Positions 8,252-15,624 of a stretch of 64,000 nt of DNA are shown here, piece after piece. The notes beneath the pieces are model-generated. The model did not search any database, had not been told where the DNA came from, and saw only the letters and a program-made list of their open reading frames with translations. The position numbers and the translations under genes were made by a program. The stretch's first letter is position 1, and each line of letters starts with the position of its first letter. The stretch lies in contig OW818679.1 in NCBI GenBank assembly GCA_942493145.1, positions 1,550,001 to 1,614,000 on the forward strand. The letters are read 5' to 3'. This stretch comes from ENR-C20 sp942493145. Its GTDB lineage: Bacteria; Bacillota; Clostridia; Acetivibrionales; DTU013.

Positions 8252-8473
8252 ATGGCACTTACGTATGATTCTAAACTGGGTGATTTGATGGATAACCCCA
8301 GCTATAAGGCGGTTTTTGACAAGCATATCCCGGGGCTGAGCAGCAACCCCATGGTCGCTATGGGTAAGAAGCTCGCTATTAAGTATCTGCTCAAGCAACC
8401 GCAAGCCAAGGGTCTAGGTTTTACGCAGGAGAAGGTTGACGCCCTCATTGCGGAGTGCAACGAGCTGGAATGA
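8252..8473 (+). CDS. Small protein equal to the C-terminal domain of the AttH-like proteins
   Basis: This encodes 73 residues from ATG 8252, chosen because GGAGGAAG at 8240-8247 sits 4 bp upstream; the longer frame from 8228 has no such site. The sequence aligns without gaps over most of its length to the last 70 residues of both AttH-like proteins. Shared positions are SKL.D, KA, IPG.S.N, K and QA, then a final A...E...LE. It is predicted helical. The domain thus occurs three times in 3 kb, twice fused and once alone, which suggests a docking or oligomerisation module. It is the last gene of the TetR-flanked cluster. Confidence 0.7.
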   Translation: MALTYDSKLGDLMDNPSYKAVFDKHIPGLSSNPMVAMGKKLAIKYLLKQPQAKGLGFTQEKVDALIAECNELE

Positions 8474-8937
8474 AACATGCTTGTTAAATAAAGAAACATG
8501 AGGCTTTAGTACTTTGTTTTTGGTATAATGAAAATCGAGCGTTCCGGCCTTTAAAAACCATGTATAAACTGGAAATAATCTCATCCAATTTCCTGGATTA
8601 TTATGGTTTGAAAAAGATGAATATTTAGATTTTATTAATGCTATTTCATGTATTCTCATGTATCCATTTTTGTAGTCTGCACCTATCTGTCCAAAGAAAG
8701 AAGTTAAATAATTAAATCGTATCAATTATTGAGTTCTTATGCACTGCGGATGACAGAACTTGAACTATCCTGAAGGACATGCTAATAATATGCTTGATGA
8801 TATCATATTCCTAAAGTGCAAAGCATATGACGATGTATATCTTGAAAAACTAGGGATGTCGGATTATGAATAGTGCAACAATACTATTGAGCTCACTAAT
8901 ACCTCTGCATAATAAAAGTATTGATAAGTCATTTTGT
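8474..8937. other. Intergenic, no intact gene
   Basis: This 464-bp region holds a TATAAT-like hexamer near 8522 without a convincing -35. A plus-strand fragment at about 8746-8868 encodes a plausible peptide (MLDDIIFLKCKAYDDVYLEK) but has a stop immediately upstream and no ribosome binding site. I see no other feature until the tRNA-like sequence. Confidence 0.4.
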
Positions 8938-9018
8938 GGAGTAGCATACCCGATATATCGGGAGAGCGCTTGACTGGCAGTCAAGAGGTAAAGGGTTCGA
9001 TCCCCTTCATCTCCACCA
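8938..9018 (+). tRNA. tRNA-Ala(GGC)-like RNA, atypical 5' half (copy 1)
   Basis: The 3' half is a normal tRNA: anticodon stem CTTGA/TCAAG (8969-8973, 8981-8985) with loop CTGGCAG (anticodon GGC, Ala), a 5-base variable loop, T-stem AAGGG/CCCTT with loop TTCGATC, acceptor strand CATCTCC and encoded ACCA. The 5' half is not: the acceptor strand pairs for only 4-5 bp (GGAG, extendable with upstream GT), and the D-arm is replaced by a longer insert with the palindrome CCCGATATATCGGG. Two further copies lie at 26189 and 27344, with the last 60 bases essentially identical. It may be a decayed tRNA multiplied as a repeat, or a structured RNA derived from tRNA-Ala. Confidence 0.55.
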
Positions 9019-9026
9019 GACTTTGT

Positions 9027-9057
9027 CTGAAAACCCTTGCGCAGCAAGGGTTTTCAG
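9027..9057 (+). terminator. Hairpin after tRNA-like copy 1
   Basis: This is a perfect 14-bp stem, CTGAAAACCCTTGC paired with GCAAGGGTTTTCAG, with a 3-base loop. It starts 9 bases after the CCA end. The lower A/T pairs make it usable as a terminator. The same hairpin follows copy 3 with a compensatory C-G to G-C change. The 294 bp from here to the AraC gene hold no supported gene. Confidence 0.7.
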
Positions 9058-9351
9058 CATCTAAGAGAAAAAGCATCACCGATTTTTCAAAGAAGTCGGT
9101 ATAAATAATGAGGTTCCTCCTATATCAGGCTCATTCAAGCACATTTTGAAACACTCGAAGGATGCTTGAGCACATTTGTTGCATGAATCTATACATTTTT
9201 GGTATCCAATTCTACTGGAATGAGTTTGTACGATTTAACCAATTGGATACCAGGCAGACTTGATTGCAGATGTTCCAAATTCGTGGATGAAGTTGAAATA
9301 GGACTCAATAAAAACCTCATTAGTCCAATACCCTTTGTGGTTGGATGGTCA

Positions 9352-10215
9352 TCACATTTTGGACTTTATATAAATTTTCGGTGAAACGCCATATTCCTTT
9401 TTAAAAGACCTATTGAAATTTGTATAATCCCCAAAGCCGCATCGCATTGATACTTCGCTTACCTTGAGGTTGTTTTTCAGTAGAGACCTTGCCATAATAA
9501 GACGTTTTTTCTGGATGTAGTAATGAAGGGTGTAGCCGGTATTTTTTTTGAATTCCCTCAGCAAATGATACTTGCTGGTAAAAAACCTGGCGGATAGGGA
9601 TTCAAGTGAAAGATCTTCAGTGAGGTTTGAATTTATATAACTTATTATATTGCTGACTTTTTCGTTATATTCTATATCGACCTCTATTTCCTCATCTTTT
9701 GTGTCCATATATGCCCTGTTAAGGAAAACGACCAGTTCCATCATATTTGCTTCCATGAGAATATCAGAGCCAAAGCCATTTCTATTGTTTGCCTTTTCCA
9801 GTCTGGAAATGATATTTTTTATTTGTGCAAGTCCTTCCGCGCCAGGGCGAAGAAGGTTATACTTCCTTTTAGAGGTTGATTCAAAACACATTGATAAATC
9901 TGTCTCATCCGTGCAATGCTTTAATACATAATCCGGATTGATCCAGACGACATACCGTTCATATACCGCTCCGCTTTCAATAATAGCGTTATGGAATTCC
10001 TTGTTGTTTATGAGGATAATGTCTCCGGGTTTCAAAAAATAAGACTTACCTTCAATTATATATGTAACTCTACCAGAAATGAAAAAATAGACTTCATAGA
10101 AGTCATGATTATGATACTCCACAACCAGGTTTGGAGCATCTCTGTAATGATAGAATTCATAATCCTTCTTGATCATATATTGTCTGGATGTAAACTGATT
10201 TACTTCTGAACCCAT
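9352..10215 (-). CDS. AraC-family regulator with N-terminal cupin
   Basis: This 287-residue protein has an N-terminal cupin sensor (about residues 20-110, with the metal/sugar-site-like VEYHNHDFYEVYF and FLKPGDIILI) and a C-terminal AraC double helix-turn-helix (about 185-287), ending in the signature RCGFGDYTNFNRSFKKEYGVSP. Such proteins sense sugars and usually activate uptake and catabolic genes. It is divergent from the repeat lipoprotein gene (10355) and upstream of the hexuronate operon (11739). Both of those promoters share an element with direct GCAAT-type repeats, which makes this protein the prime candidate for binding it. Confidence 0.85.
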   Translation of the reverse strand: MGSEVNQFTSRQYMIKKDYEFYHYRDAPNLVVEYHNHDFYEVYFFISGRVTYIIEGKSYFLKPGDIILINNKEFHNAIIESGAVYERYVVWINPDYVLKHCTDETDLSMCFESTSKRKYNLLRPGAEGLAQIKNIISRLEKANNRNGFGSDILMEANMMELVVFLNRAYMDTKDEEIEVDIEYNEKVSNIISYINSNLTEDLSLESLSARFFTSKYHLLREFKKNTGYTLHYYIQKKRLIMARSLLKNNLKVSEVSMRCGFGDYTNFNRSFKKEYGVSPKIYIKSKM

Positions 10216-10254
10216 AATAACCCTCGAATCTATATTTGTTCATACTATTAAGTT

Positions 10255-10319
10255 ACAGCAATTTTTGCAATAAAACAAGCAATTTATATAAAGAATATTG
10301 AAATTAATTACATTATAAT
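10255..10319 (+). promoter_or_regulatory. Shared promoter/operator block, lipoprotein copy
   Basis: From ACAGCA (10255) through GCAAT repeats to the -10 TATAAT (10314-10319), this block matches 11588-11652 upstream of the sugar ABC operon. The distance from ACAGCA to TATAAT is the same 59 bp in both. Neither copy has a good -35, which fits activator-dependent transcription. The GCAAT motifs around 10258-10283 recur as direct repeats, as expected for an AraC-type activator. The regulator is inferred from its adjacent position. Confidence 0.65.
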
Positions 10320-10354
10320 AAAGACAATTGTTGTATTAATAAGGAGGAGAAAAA

Positions 10355-11176
10355 ATGAAAAAAGTAGTTTTATTCTTGTTGACATTATGTCTGTGTACCG
10401 CTTTACTTGCAGGTTGCGGATCAACACAATCCACTACAGAACCTTCTTCATCAGCACCAGCTTCAACAGAAGCAGCACCCGCACCAGCTTCAACAGAAGC
10501 AGCACCCGCACCAGCTTCAACAGAAGCAGCACCCGCACCGTCATCAACAGAAGTAGCACCAGCATCAACAGAAGCAGCTCCAGCAGCGACAGAGGCTGCA
10601 GCACCAGCAGCGACAGCGGCAGTTACGCCGGGAATAGTATTTGAAGACAAAGGCAATTACACTGTCATGGCAAAAGATGTTATTGATGAAACAATGGCTT
10701 TCCCTATTGAAACCTCAGGTAAATTCGCTGTCAAGGTATACGCTCTTGATGCTGCCGGGACTAAGCTCGGCGACCTGAAAGTAACAGGAGGCCTCATTGA
10801 CTATGCGGCTTTTAAAGACAAAGCAGCGAAGATCGTTGTTGAAGGCGGCAATTCAGGCGGCAAATACGAATATGCGGTGCCTGCGGCAGGAGCAGCTGTG
10901 GCAGTTACGCCGGGAATAGTATTTGAAGACAAAGGCAATTACACTGTCATGGCAAAGGATGTAATTGATGAAACGATGGCTTTCCCAATTGAAACCTCAG
11001 GTAAATTCGCTGTCAAGGTATATGCTCTTGATGCAGCCGGTTCTAAACTCGGCGACCTGAAAGTAACAGGCGGCCTTATTGACTATGCGGTTCTTAAAGA
11101 CAAAGCAGCTAAGATCGTTGTTGAAGGTGGCAATTCAGGCGGCACATATGAATATACGGTGCCTGCAGCAAAGTAA
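10355..11176 (+). CDS. Surface lipoprotein with two 94-residue tandem repeats
   Basis: This encodes 273 residues. The lipoprotein signal peptide ends in LLAGC, giving an expected lipidated Cys at about residue 21. A low-complexity linker of Pro/Ala/Ser/Thr/Glu follows (about residues 22-88), built partly from 9-residue PASTEAAPA-type units. Then come two nearly identical 94-residue repeats, each starting VTPGIVFEDKGNYTVMAKDV and rich in beta-strand propensity. The design is that of a wall-spanning stalk carrying two small beta domains. No family is recognised. A carbohydrate-binding or adhesin-like role is possible given co-regulation with the hexuronate operon, but this is inference. Confidence 0.7.
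   Translation: MKKVVLFLLTLCLCTALLAGCGSTQSTTEPSSSAPASTEAAPAPASTEAAPAPASTEAAPAPSSTEVAPASTEAAPAATEAAAPAATAAVTPGIVFEDKGNYTVMAKDVIDETMAFPIETSGKFAVKVYALDAAGTKLGDLKVTGGLIDYAAFKDKAAKIVVEGGNSGGKYEYAVPAAGAAVAVTPGIVFEDKGNYTVMAKDVIDETMAFPIETSGKFAVKVYALDAAGSKLGDLKVTGGLIDYAVLKDKAAKIVVEGGNSGGTYEYTVPAAK
10619..11176 (+). repeat. 282-bp tandem duplication inside the lipoprotein gene
   Basis: The segment beginning GCAGTTACGCCGGGAATAG at 10619 recurs at 10901, a period of 282 bp (94 codons). Differences are few and mostly synonymous, so the duplication is recent or maintained by gene conversion. Shorter 27-bp units repeat in the linker at about 10461-10540. Confidence 0.9.
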
Positions 11177-11219
11177 CTGGCATACATAGAAAAAATAATC
11201 GGAAAAACACAATTATAAA

Positions 11220-11254
11220 AACAAGGAGGCTATTTGTAGGCCTTCTTGTTTTTT
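11220..11254 (+). terminator. Rho-independent terminator after the lipoprotein gene
   Basis: An 11-bp stem, AACAAGGAGGC (11220-11230) with GCCTTCTTGTT (11240-11250), is followed immediately by a T-run. It isolates the lipoprotein transcript from the ABC operon, which has its own copy of the promoter block. Confidence 0.85.
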
Positions 11255-11307
11255 GGGGGGTTACTGTTCCATTTTGGAATGTGTATTTTATATAGTAGTA
11301 TTAAGAT

Positions 11308-11516
11308 AATCCGCCTTTCTTTATTGAGCATGGCACGGCGGATGCAATCCTACCACCAAAGTCGTCCCTGGATTTCGACGCCGCACTGGAGAAAGCAATC
11401 GGGAGAGACAAAGTGAGCCTGATCATTATGGAAGACTTACCGCATGCTGCATCAAATTTGACACGCCAGAAAACATAGATAAAATATTTGCTTTTCTGGT
11501 CAAATACCTGAAATAA
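11308..11516 (+). pseudogene. Alpha/beta-hydrolase C-terminal relic with a frameshift
   Basis: The segment reads NPPFFIEHGTADAILPPKSS, followed by a helix and then MEDLPHA, which is the pattern of esterase/BD-FAE type alpha/beta hydrolases around the catalytic Asp (HGTAD) and His (PHA). Just after the His the frame shifts by one, and the C-terminal pattern FDTPENIDKIFAFLVKYLK continues to a TAA at 11514-11516. No start or nucleophile-elbow region remains. It is a relic lying between the lipoprotein terminator and the operon promoter. Confidence 0.65.
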
Positions 11517-11587
11517 GCTTTTGGCTTTCGGTAATAAAATTGGAAAACGAAAAAAAACTCCTGCATTTTAAGACTGCAGTTGAAAAT

Positions 11588-11652
11588 ACAGCAATTATTG
11601 CAACAAAGCAAGCAATATAATCAAAGAATCATACAATTGTTTGCATTATAAT
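11588..11652 (+). promoter_or_regulatory. Shared promoter/operator block, ABC operon copy
   Basis: This block is the counterpart of 10255-10319. It has ACAGCAATTATTGCAA at 11588, AAGCAAGCAAT following, and the -10 TATAAT at 11647-11652, again 59 bp from the first base. No good -35 is present. It lies 87 bp before the ATP-binding protein gene and probably drives the whole hexuronate operon under AraC control. Confidence 0.65.
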
Positions 11653-11738
11653 AGTTATATCAATGATTGCTATCCTTGAAATGTTTTTAACCTCAACTAT
11701 GGAAATGTGTCTTACAATATTTATAAAGTGGTGATGAC

Positions 11739-13244
11739 ATGAGCAAAGAGCTGATTCTAAAAATAACAGGCATGAATAAAATCTTCGGTCCCACAAGAGC
11801 TTTGAATGAAGTGGACATCAATATTTACAGAGGTGAAATTCGTGGCTTGATCGGTGAAAATGGATCGGGGAAATCCACCATTTCATCCATTATAGCAGGT
11901 ATACAGCCTGCGGATTCTGGTGAGATGGTATTCAAAGGTGAGCCTTACAGGCCGACCAGTATGATCAATGCGCAAAAGCATGGCATCGGCATGGTGGTAC
12001 AGGAAATGGGGACTGTATCAAACATCAGCATTGCCGAGAACATCTTCCTCGGACAAGAGGAGAGGTTCGGCAGATTCGGGTTTGTAAATGGACATAGATT
12101 GAAAAAAGCTGCTGGTGTTGCCCTGGAAAAGATCGGTATAACCGGAATGGACCCTGCAATCTCAATAAATTCACTGGACATGCAGGACAGGAAGCTGGTT
12201 GAAGTAGCAAAGATTATCAATGATGAGCCTGAGATTTTCATTTTGGATGAAACCACTACAGCACTTTCCCAGAAGGGAAGGGCGATAGTGTACAATCTGC
12301 TTAAAAAGCTGAAGGCTGAAAACAAGGCGGTACTCTTCATCTCTCATGACCTGGAGGAGCTGATGGAAGTATGTGATACGCTGACGGTTCTCCGTGATGG
12401 CAAGCTCATAGCCAACCTTGACAGAAAAGAGTTTGAGGATGGGAAGATCAAACAGTTGATGATTGGGCGCGAGTTGACGGGAGACTACTACCGCTCGGAT
12501 TTTGATGGTAAATGCAGCGATGAAGCCGTCTTGACGGTGGAGAACCTGACAACGGTGCGAGGTATTCAGAACTTTTCTCTGGAGCTTCATAAAGGAGAGA
12601 TCCTTGGAATCGGAGGGCTTTCACACTGTGGAATGCATGAGCTTGGCAAAGCCATCTTCGGGGCTGAGAGAACCCTGACCGGTAGTGTCATTCACAACCA
12701 GTCCGGGGAAAGGATCAAAGGGCCAATCTCGGCAATGAAGCACCGCATGGGGCATGTGTCCAAGGACAGGGACAGGGAAGCTCTTGTACTTCGTGCAAGC
12801 ATCAAGGACAATATTTCAGCCGCAGGCTTTGATCAAATAACTGCCAAGAGGTTTTTCATATCCCCCAAAAAGGAGAAAATCTATGTAAGAAAACAAATAG
12901 ATGATTTAAGCATCAGGTGTTCATCTCCTGACCAATATGTGCAGTACCTTTCGGGTGGAAACAAGCAGAAGGTAGTGTTTGGCAAGTGGGTGGGAAGAGA
13001 CTCTCAAATCCTCATCCTCGACTGCCCTACAAGAGGTGTGGATATTGGTGTAAAAGCTGCTATGTACAAGCTTATGTATAATATGAAAAAAGAGGGGAAA
13101 TCCATCATCATGATTTCTGAGGAACTCCCTGAGCTCATTGGTATGAGTGACAGGCTGATGATTCTGAAAAACGGCAAAAAGACTGCAGAGTTTATGCGGG
13201 GCCCTGAGTTGAACGAATCAAAAATAATTGACTTTATGATATAA
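11739..13244 (+). CDS. Sugar ABC transporter ATP-binding protein (RbsA/MglA type)
   Basis: This 501-residue protein has two fused ABC domains, as in CUT2 monosaccharide importers. In the first domain the Walker A motif is GENGSGKST (residues 39-47) and the Walker B is IFILDETTTALS. The signature in the first half is degenerate (NSLDMQDRKLVEVAK). In the second half the Walker A is degenerate, while the signature LSGGNKQKV and ILDCPTRGVD are intact, as is usual for this family. It works with two permeases (13267, 15625) and a binding lipoprotein (14295). The operon content points to a hexuronic acid or a related sugar acid as substrate. Confidence 0.9.
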   Translation: MSKELILKITGMNKIFGPTRALNEVDINIYRGEIRGLIGENGSGKSTISSIIAGIQPADSGEMVFKGEPYRPTSMINAQKHGIGMVVQEMGTVSNISIAENIFLGQEERFGRFGFVNGHRLKKAAGVALEKIGITGMDPAISINSLDMQDRKLVEVAKIINDEPEIFILDETTTALSQKGRAIVYNLLKKLKAENKAVLFISHDLEELMEVCDTLTVLRDGKLIANLDRKEFEDGKIKQLMIGRELTGDYYRSDFDGKCSDEAVLTVENLTTVRGIQNFSLELHKGEILGIGGLSHCGMHELGKAIFGAERTLTGSVIHNQSGERIKGPISAMKHRMGHVSKDRDREALVLRASIKDNISAAGFDQITAKRFFISPKKEKIYVRKQIDDLSIRCSSPDQYVQYLSGGNKQKVVFGKWVGRDSQILILDCPTRGVDIGVKAAMYKLMYNMKKEGKSIIMISEELPELIGMSDRLMILKNGKKTAEFMRGPELNESKIIDFMI

Positions 13245-13266
13245 CAAGGGAGGCCGGATAGGAGTT

Positions 13267-14238
13267 ATGGTGGGAAAAATGCAGGATAAAAGCGGTTTCA
13301 CAGCAAAACTGAAAAGCAATATACAAGGTTATGGTTCTTTATTGGGTCTTATTGCAGTAGTTCTGTTTTTTGCATTGGCAACAAAAGGACAGTCGGTAAC
13401 GATATTCAATCTAAAGATACTGGTTAACCAAATGGTTATTCTGGCGACTATAGCTACATGTTCAACCTTTATATTTACCATGGGCTCCTTTGACATTTCA
13501 CTGGGAGCGGTGACCTGCCTTGCTTCGGTACTTGGGGCACTGGTTGCAAATGCTACAGGTTCTATTGTAATGATGTTTTTCACCTGTCTTGGAACTGCCA
13601 TAGTTGTTTCATTGCTAAATGGTGCTTGCATAGCCTTATTCAAACTTCCATCCTTTATAGTTACACTTGCTACGATGAATATTATGGCGGCAGGAGTCAC
13701 TTTGATACTTGGTTCATCAAGCATGGTTACTGTCAATAATGACCTGAAATTCCTTGATACCACCTTAGTGAAGGTATCGGTGCTGATATTTGTAATAATC
13801 CTTTCGGTTGTGATGTTCAACTTCAACAAGCTCGGCAGAGGCAACAAGATCATAGGAGGTAACCAGACAGTTGCAGTACAGTCGGGAATTTCACTCATAA
13901 AAAACACACTGGCAACATTCCTGCTAAGCGGTATAGGTATAGGCTTCGGTTCCTTTCTGCTGTTGGCCAGAACAGGTTCGGTTTCTGCACAGACCGGCTC
14001 ATCTCTTGGATTTGACATCATCATCTCAATCGTGTTGGGCGGTATGCCCATATCCGGGGGAGCCCGGTCGAAAATAACTGCCGCAATCATCGGGGCCTTC
14101 ACTATCACGGCGCTGAATAACGGGCTGGTCATTGTCGGCGTATCCACAGGCATCCTGCAAGCCATTCGTGGAGCCCTCTTTCTGACGGTAGTAGCACTCA
14201 TGATGTTCAAACACAGGGAAAAACTACTCCCAAGATAA
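13267..14238 (+). CDS. Sugar ABC transporter permease (RbsC type), subunit 1
   Basis: This 323-residue integral membrane protein has about 8-10 predicted helices and the BPD_transp_2 family pattern (SFDISLGAVTCLASV near residue 80; IVLGGMPISGGARSKITAAIIG near 255-275). It starts 22 bp after the ATPase gene, with an AGGAG site. A second, different permease lies downstream of the binding protein, so the channel is probably a heterodimer. Confidence 0.9.
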   Translation: MVGKMQDKSGFTAKLKSNIQGYGSLLGLIAVVLFFALATKGQSVTIFNLKILVNQMVILATIATCSTFIFTMGSFDISLGAVTCLASVLGALVANATGSIVMMFFTCLGTAIVVSLLNGACIALFKLPSFIVTLATMNIMAAGVTLILGSSSMVTVNNDLKFLDTTLVKVSVLIFVIILSVVMFNFNKLGRGNKIIGGNQTVAVQSGISLIKNTLATFLLSGIGIGFGSFLLLARTGSVSAQTGSSLGFDIIISIVLGGMPISGGARSKITAAIIGAFTITALNNGLVIVGVSTGILQAIRGALFLTVVALMMFKHREKLLPR

Positions 14239-14294
14239 TGCATAAACAAAGTTTCCTGATAGACAGAAAATATAAAAAACAAGGAGGAATTAAG

Positions 14295-15515
14295 GTGAAA
14301 AGAAGAATTTCATTAAAAACCATCTCTGTATTATTGGTTGCAATTATGTGTTTAAGCGTTTTTGTGGCATGCGGTCAACAAAATGCAAATCCATCTTCAA
14401 CCGGGGAAGCACAGGCACAAACATCTGCACAGACACAGGAGCAGGCACAGACACCTGCACCGGAAAAGTTTAAGGTTGGCGTCATTGTATATGACAACAC
14501 CGATTTGCAGCAACAGGCAGTCAATAAGTATTTTACCGACCATATTGGACCTGCATTCAATACTGAGTTTATTTTCTCAGATGCAATCAAAGATTCAGTC
14601 CAGGAAATATCTTTCATTGAGAACTGTGCATCCAAAGGAGCAAAGGGAATCGTTGGATGTTATCAGGCCAGCAATAAAAAGGTTCTGTATGATAAATGCA
14701 AGGAACTGGGAATGTACTATGTGTATGCTGATATAAATGATAAGGACCTCGTTGCTGCTGCCGGAAATGATTATTTCCTCGGTGGAACAAGTACAGCTGC
14801 TGGCGATTATGAGTCTGCTTATGCTATGACTATGTCATTTATGGAGGGTGGAGCGAGAAAGATCGGAGCTGCTACAGGTGGTGCGAGTTTCGGTGTAAGG
14901 ATGTTCATTGAGCGTCAAAGGGGAATCAACGAAGCTGTTAAGGATTTTGAAGCAAAGAATCCCGGCACAAAAATCACATTGGATATAATAGAAGGATTCC
15001 CGAATGATACATGGTTTGCTTCTCAGGCAAAGATGATCGCTTCAAATCCTGATGCCATCATTGCTACTTTCTCGGGAGAATTCCTGTGGCTGCAGCCGCT
15101 GACCGATGCAGGGAAAGCAGGGAAAATCAAGCTTGGCACAATAACATCTTTAAATGCTGTTTCAGAGCAAGCTATGCTGGACGGCAAGATAAACTATATT
15201 GGAGCTATATATCCTCAAATATACGGGCCGCGTTTTGCACTTCTCTATAATGCGATGTCCGGGTACGCCAAGGAATTTACAGACAATGGTAATGTAGCCA
15301 ATATATCAATAAAGAACATAGATATAAAATCGGTGGAGGATATGAAAAAATGGGTGGAAGTAATGAAGTTACCTAATCCTCCTTACAGTGCAGATGATTT
15401 AAAGAAGGTATGCAAGGCCTTCAATCCAGCTGCCACATACCAGGACTGGGCTAATCTTGCGAAAGCCTACTCCTATGAAGATGTTGTAGCCAGGAGAGCA
15501 GCAGATAAAAAATAA
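14295..15515 (+). CDS. Sugar ABC transporter substrate-binding lipoprotein
   Basis: GTG 14295 is chosen as the start because AAGGAGG at 14281-14287 lies 7 bp upstream; the open frame extends back to 14238 without a signal-like sequence. The 406-residue product has a lipoprotein signal ending FVAC, then a Gln/Ala/Thr-rich linker, then a Peripla_BP fold starting KFKVGVIVYDNTDL. It is the extracellular receptor of the ABC importer. A 12-bp hairpin (15535-15575) separates it from the second permease gene. Confidence 0.85.
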   Translation: MKRRISLKTISVLLVAIMCLSVFVACGQQNANPSSTGEAQAQTSAQTQEQAQTPAPEKFKVGVIVYDNTDLQQQAVNKYFTDHIGPAFNTEFIFSDAIKDSVQEISFIENCASKGAKGIVGCYQASNKKVLYDKCKELGMYYVYADINDKDLVAAAGNDYFLGGTSTAAGDYESAYAMTMSFMEGGARKIGAATGGASFGVRMFIERQRGINEAVKDFEAKNPGTKITLDIIEGFPNDTWFASQAKMIASNPDAIIATFSGEFLWLQPLTDAGKAGKIKLGTITSLNAVSEQAMLDGKINYIGAIYPQIYGPRFALLYNAMSGYAKEFTDNGNVANISIKNIDIKSVEDMKKWVEVMKLPNPPYSADDLKKVCKAFNPAATYQDWANLAKAYSYEDVVARRAADKK

Positions 15516-15534
15516 ACCTGATTGAACAGATACA

Positions 15535-15575
15535 GAGGGTAGTGGAAGCAAATGAATATTAACTCCATTACCCTC
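15535..15575 (+). other. Intercistronic hairpin after the binding-protein gene
   Basis: GAGGGTAGTGGA (15535-15546) pairs with TCCATTACCCTC (15564-15575) with a single mismatch. No T-run follows, so it looks like a message-stabilising or processing hairpin rather than a strong terminator. Similar hairpins follow the other solute-binding genes in this window (DctP and both OppA). Confidence 0.6.
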
Positions 15576-15624
15576 GTGTCTGATTCTGATGACGCGAAAG
15601 CATTACAGTGAAAGAGTTATAAAT

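Noticed and set aside
8938..9018. Interpretation as an ordinary functional tRNA-Ala
   Set aside because: The acceptor stem cannot form seven pairs and the D-arm is absent, so a standard tRNA fold is not supported although the 3' half is normal.
9199..9384. 61-codon frame before the AraC gene
   Set aside because: No ribosome binding site, overlaps the end of the AraC gene, and the product is unremarkable.
10461..10540. 27-bp tandem repeats considered as a CRISPR-like array
   Set aside because: There are no spacers; the units are contiguous and in frame within the lipoprotein linker. No CRISPR array or cas gene is seen in the window.
10336..10656. Ala/Val-rich 106-codon minus-strand frame
   Set aside because: It is the complement of the low-complexity linker of the lipoprotein and its repeats explain the open frame.
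13329..14282. 317-codon open frame antisense to the sugar permease gene
   Set aside because: It is the long shadow of a permease gene: no ribosome binding site, no recognisable domain, and the plus strand is a clear BPD_transp_2 permease.
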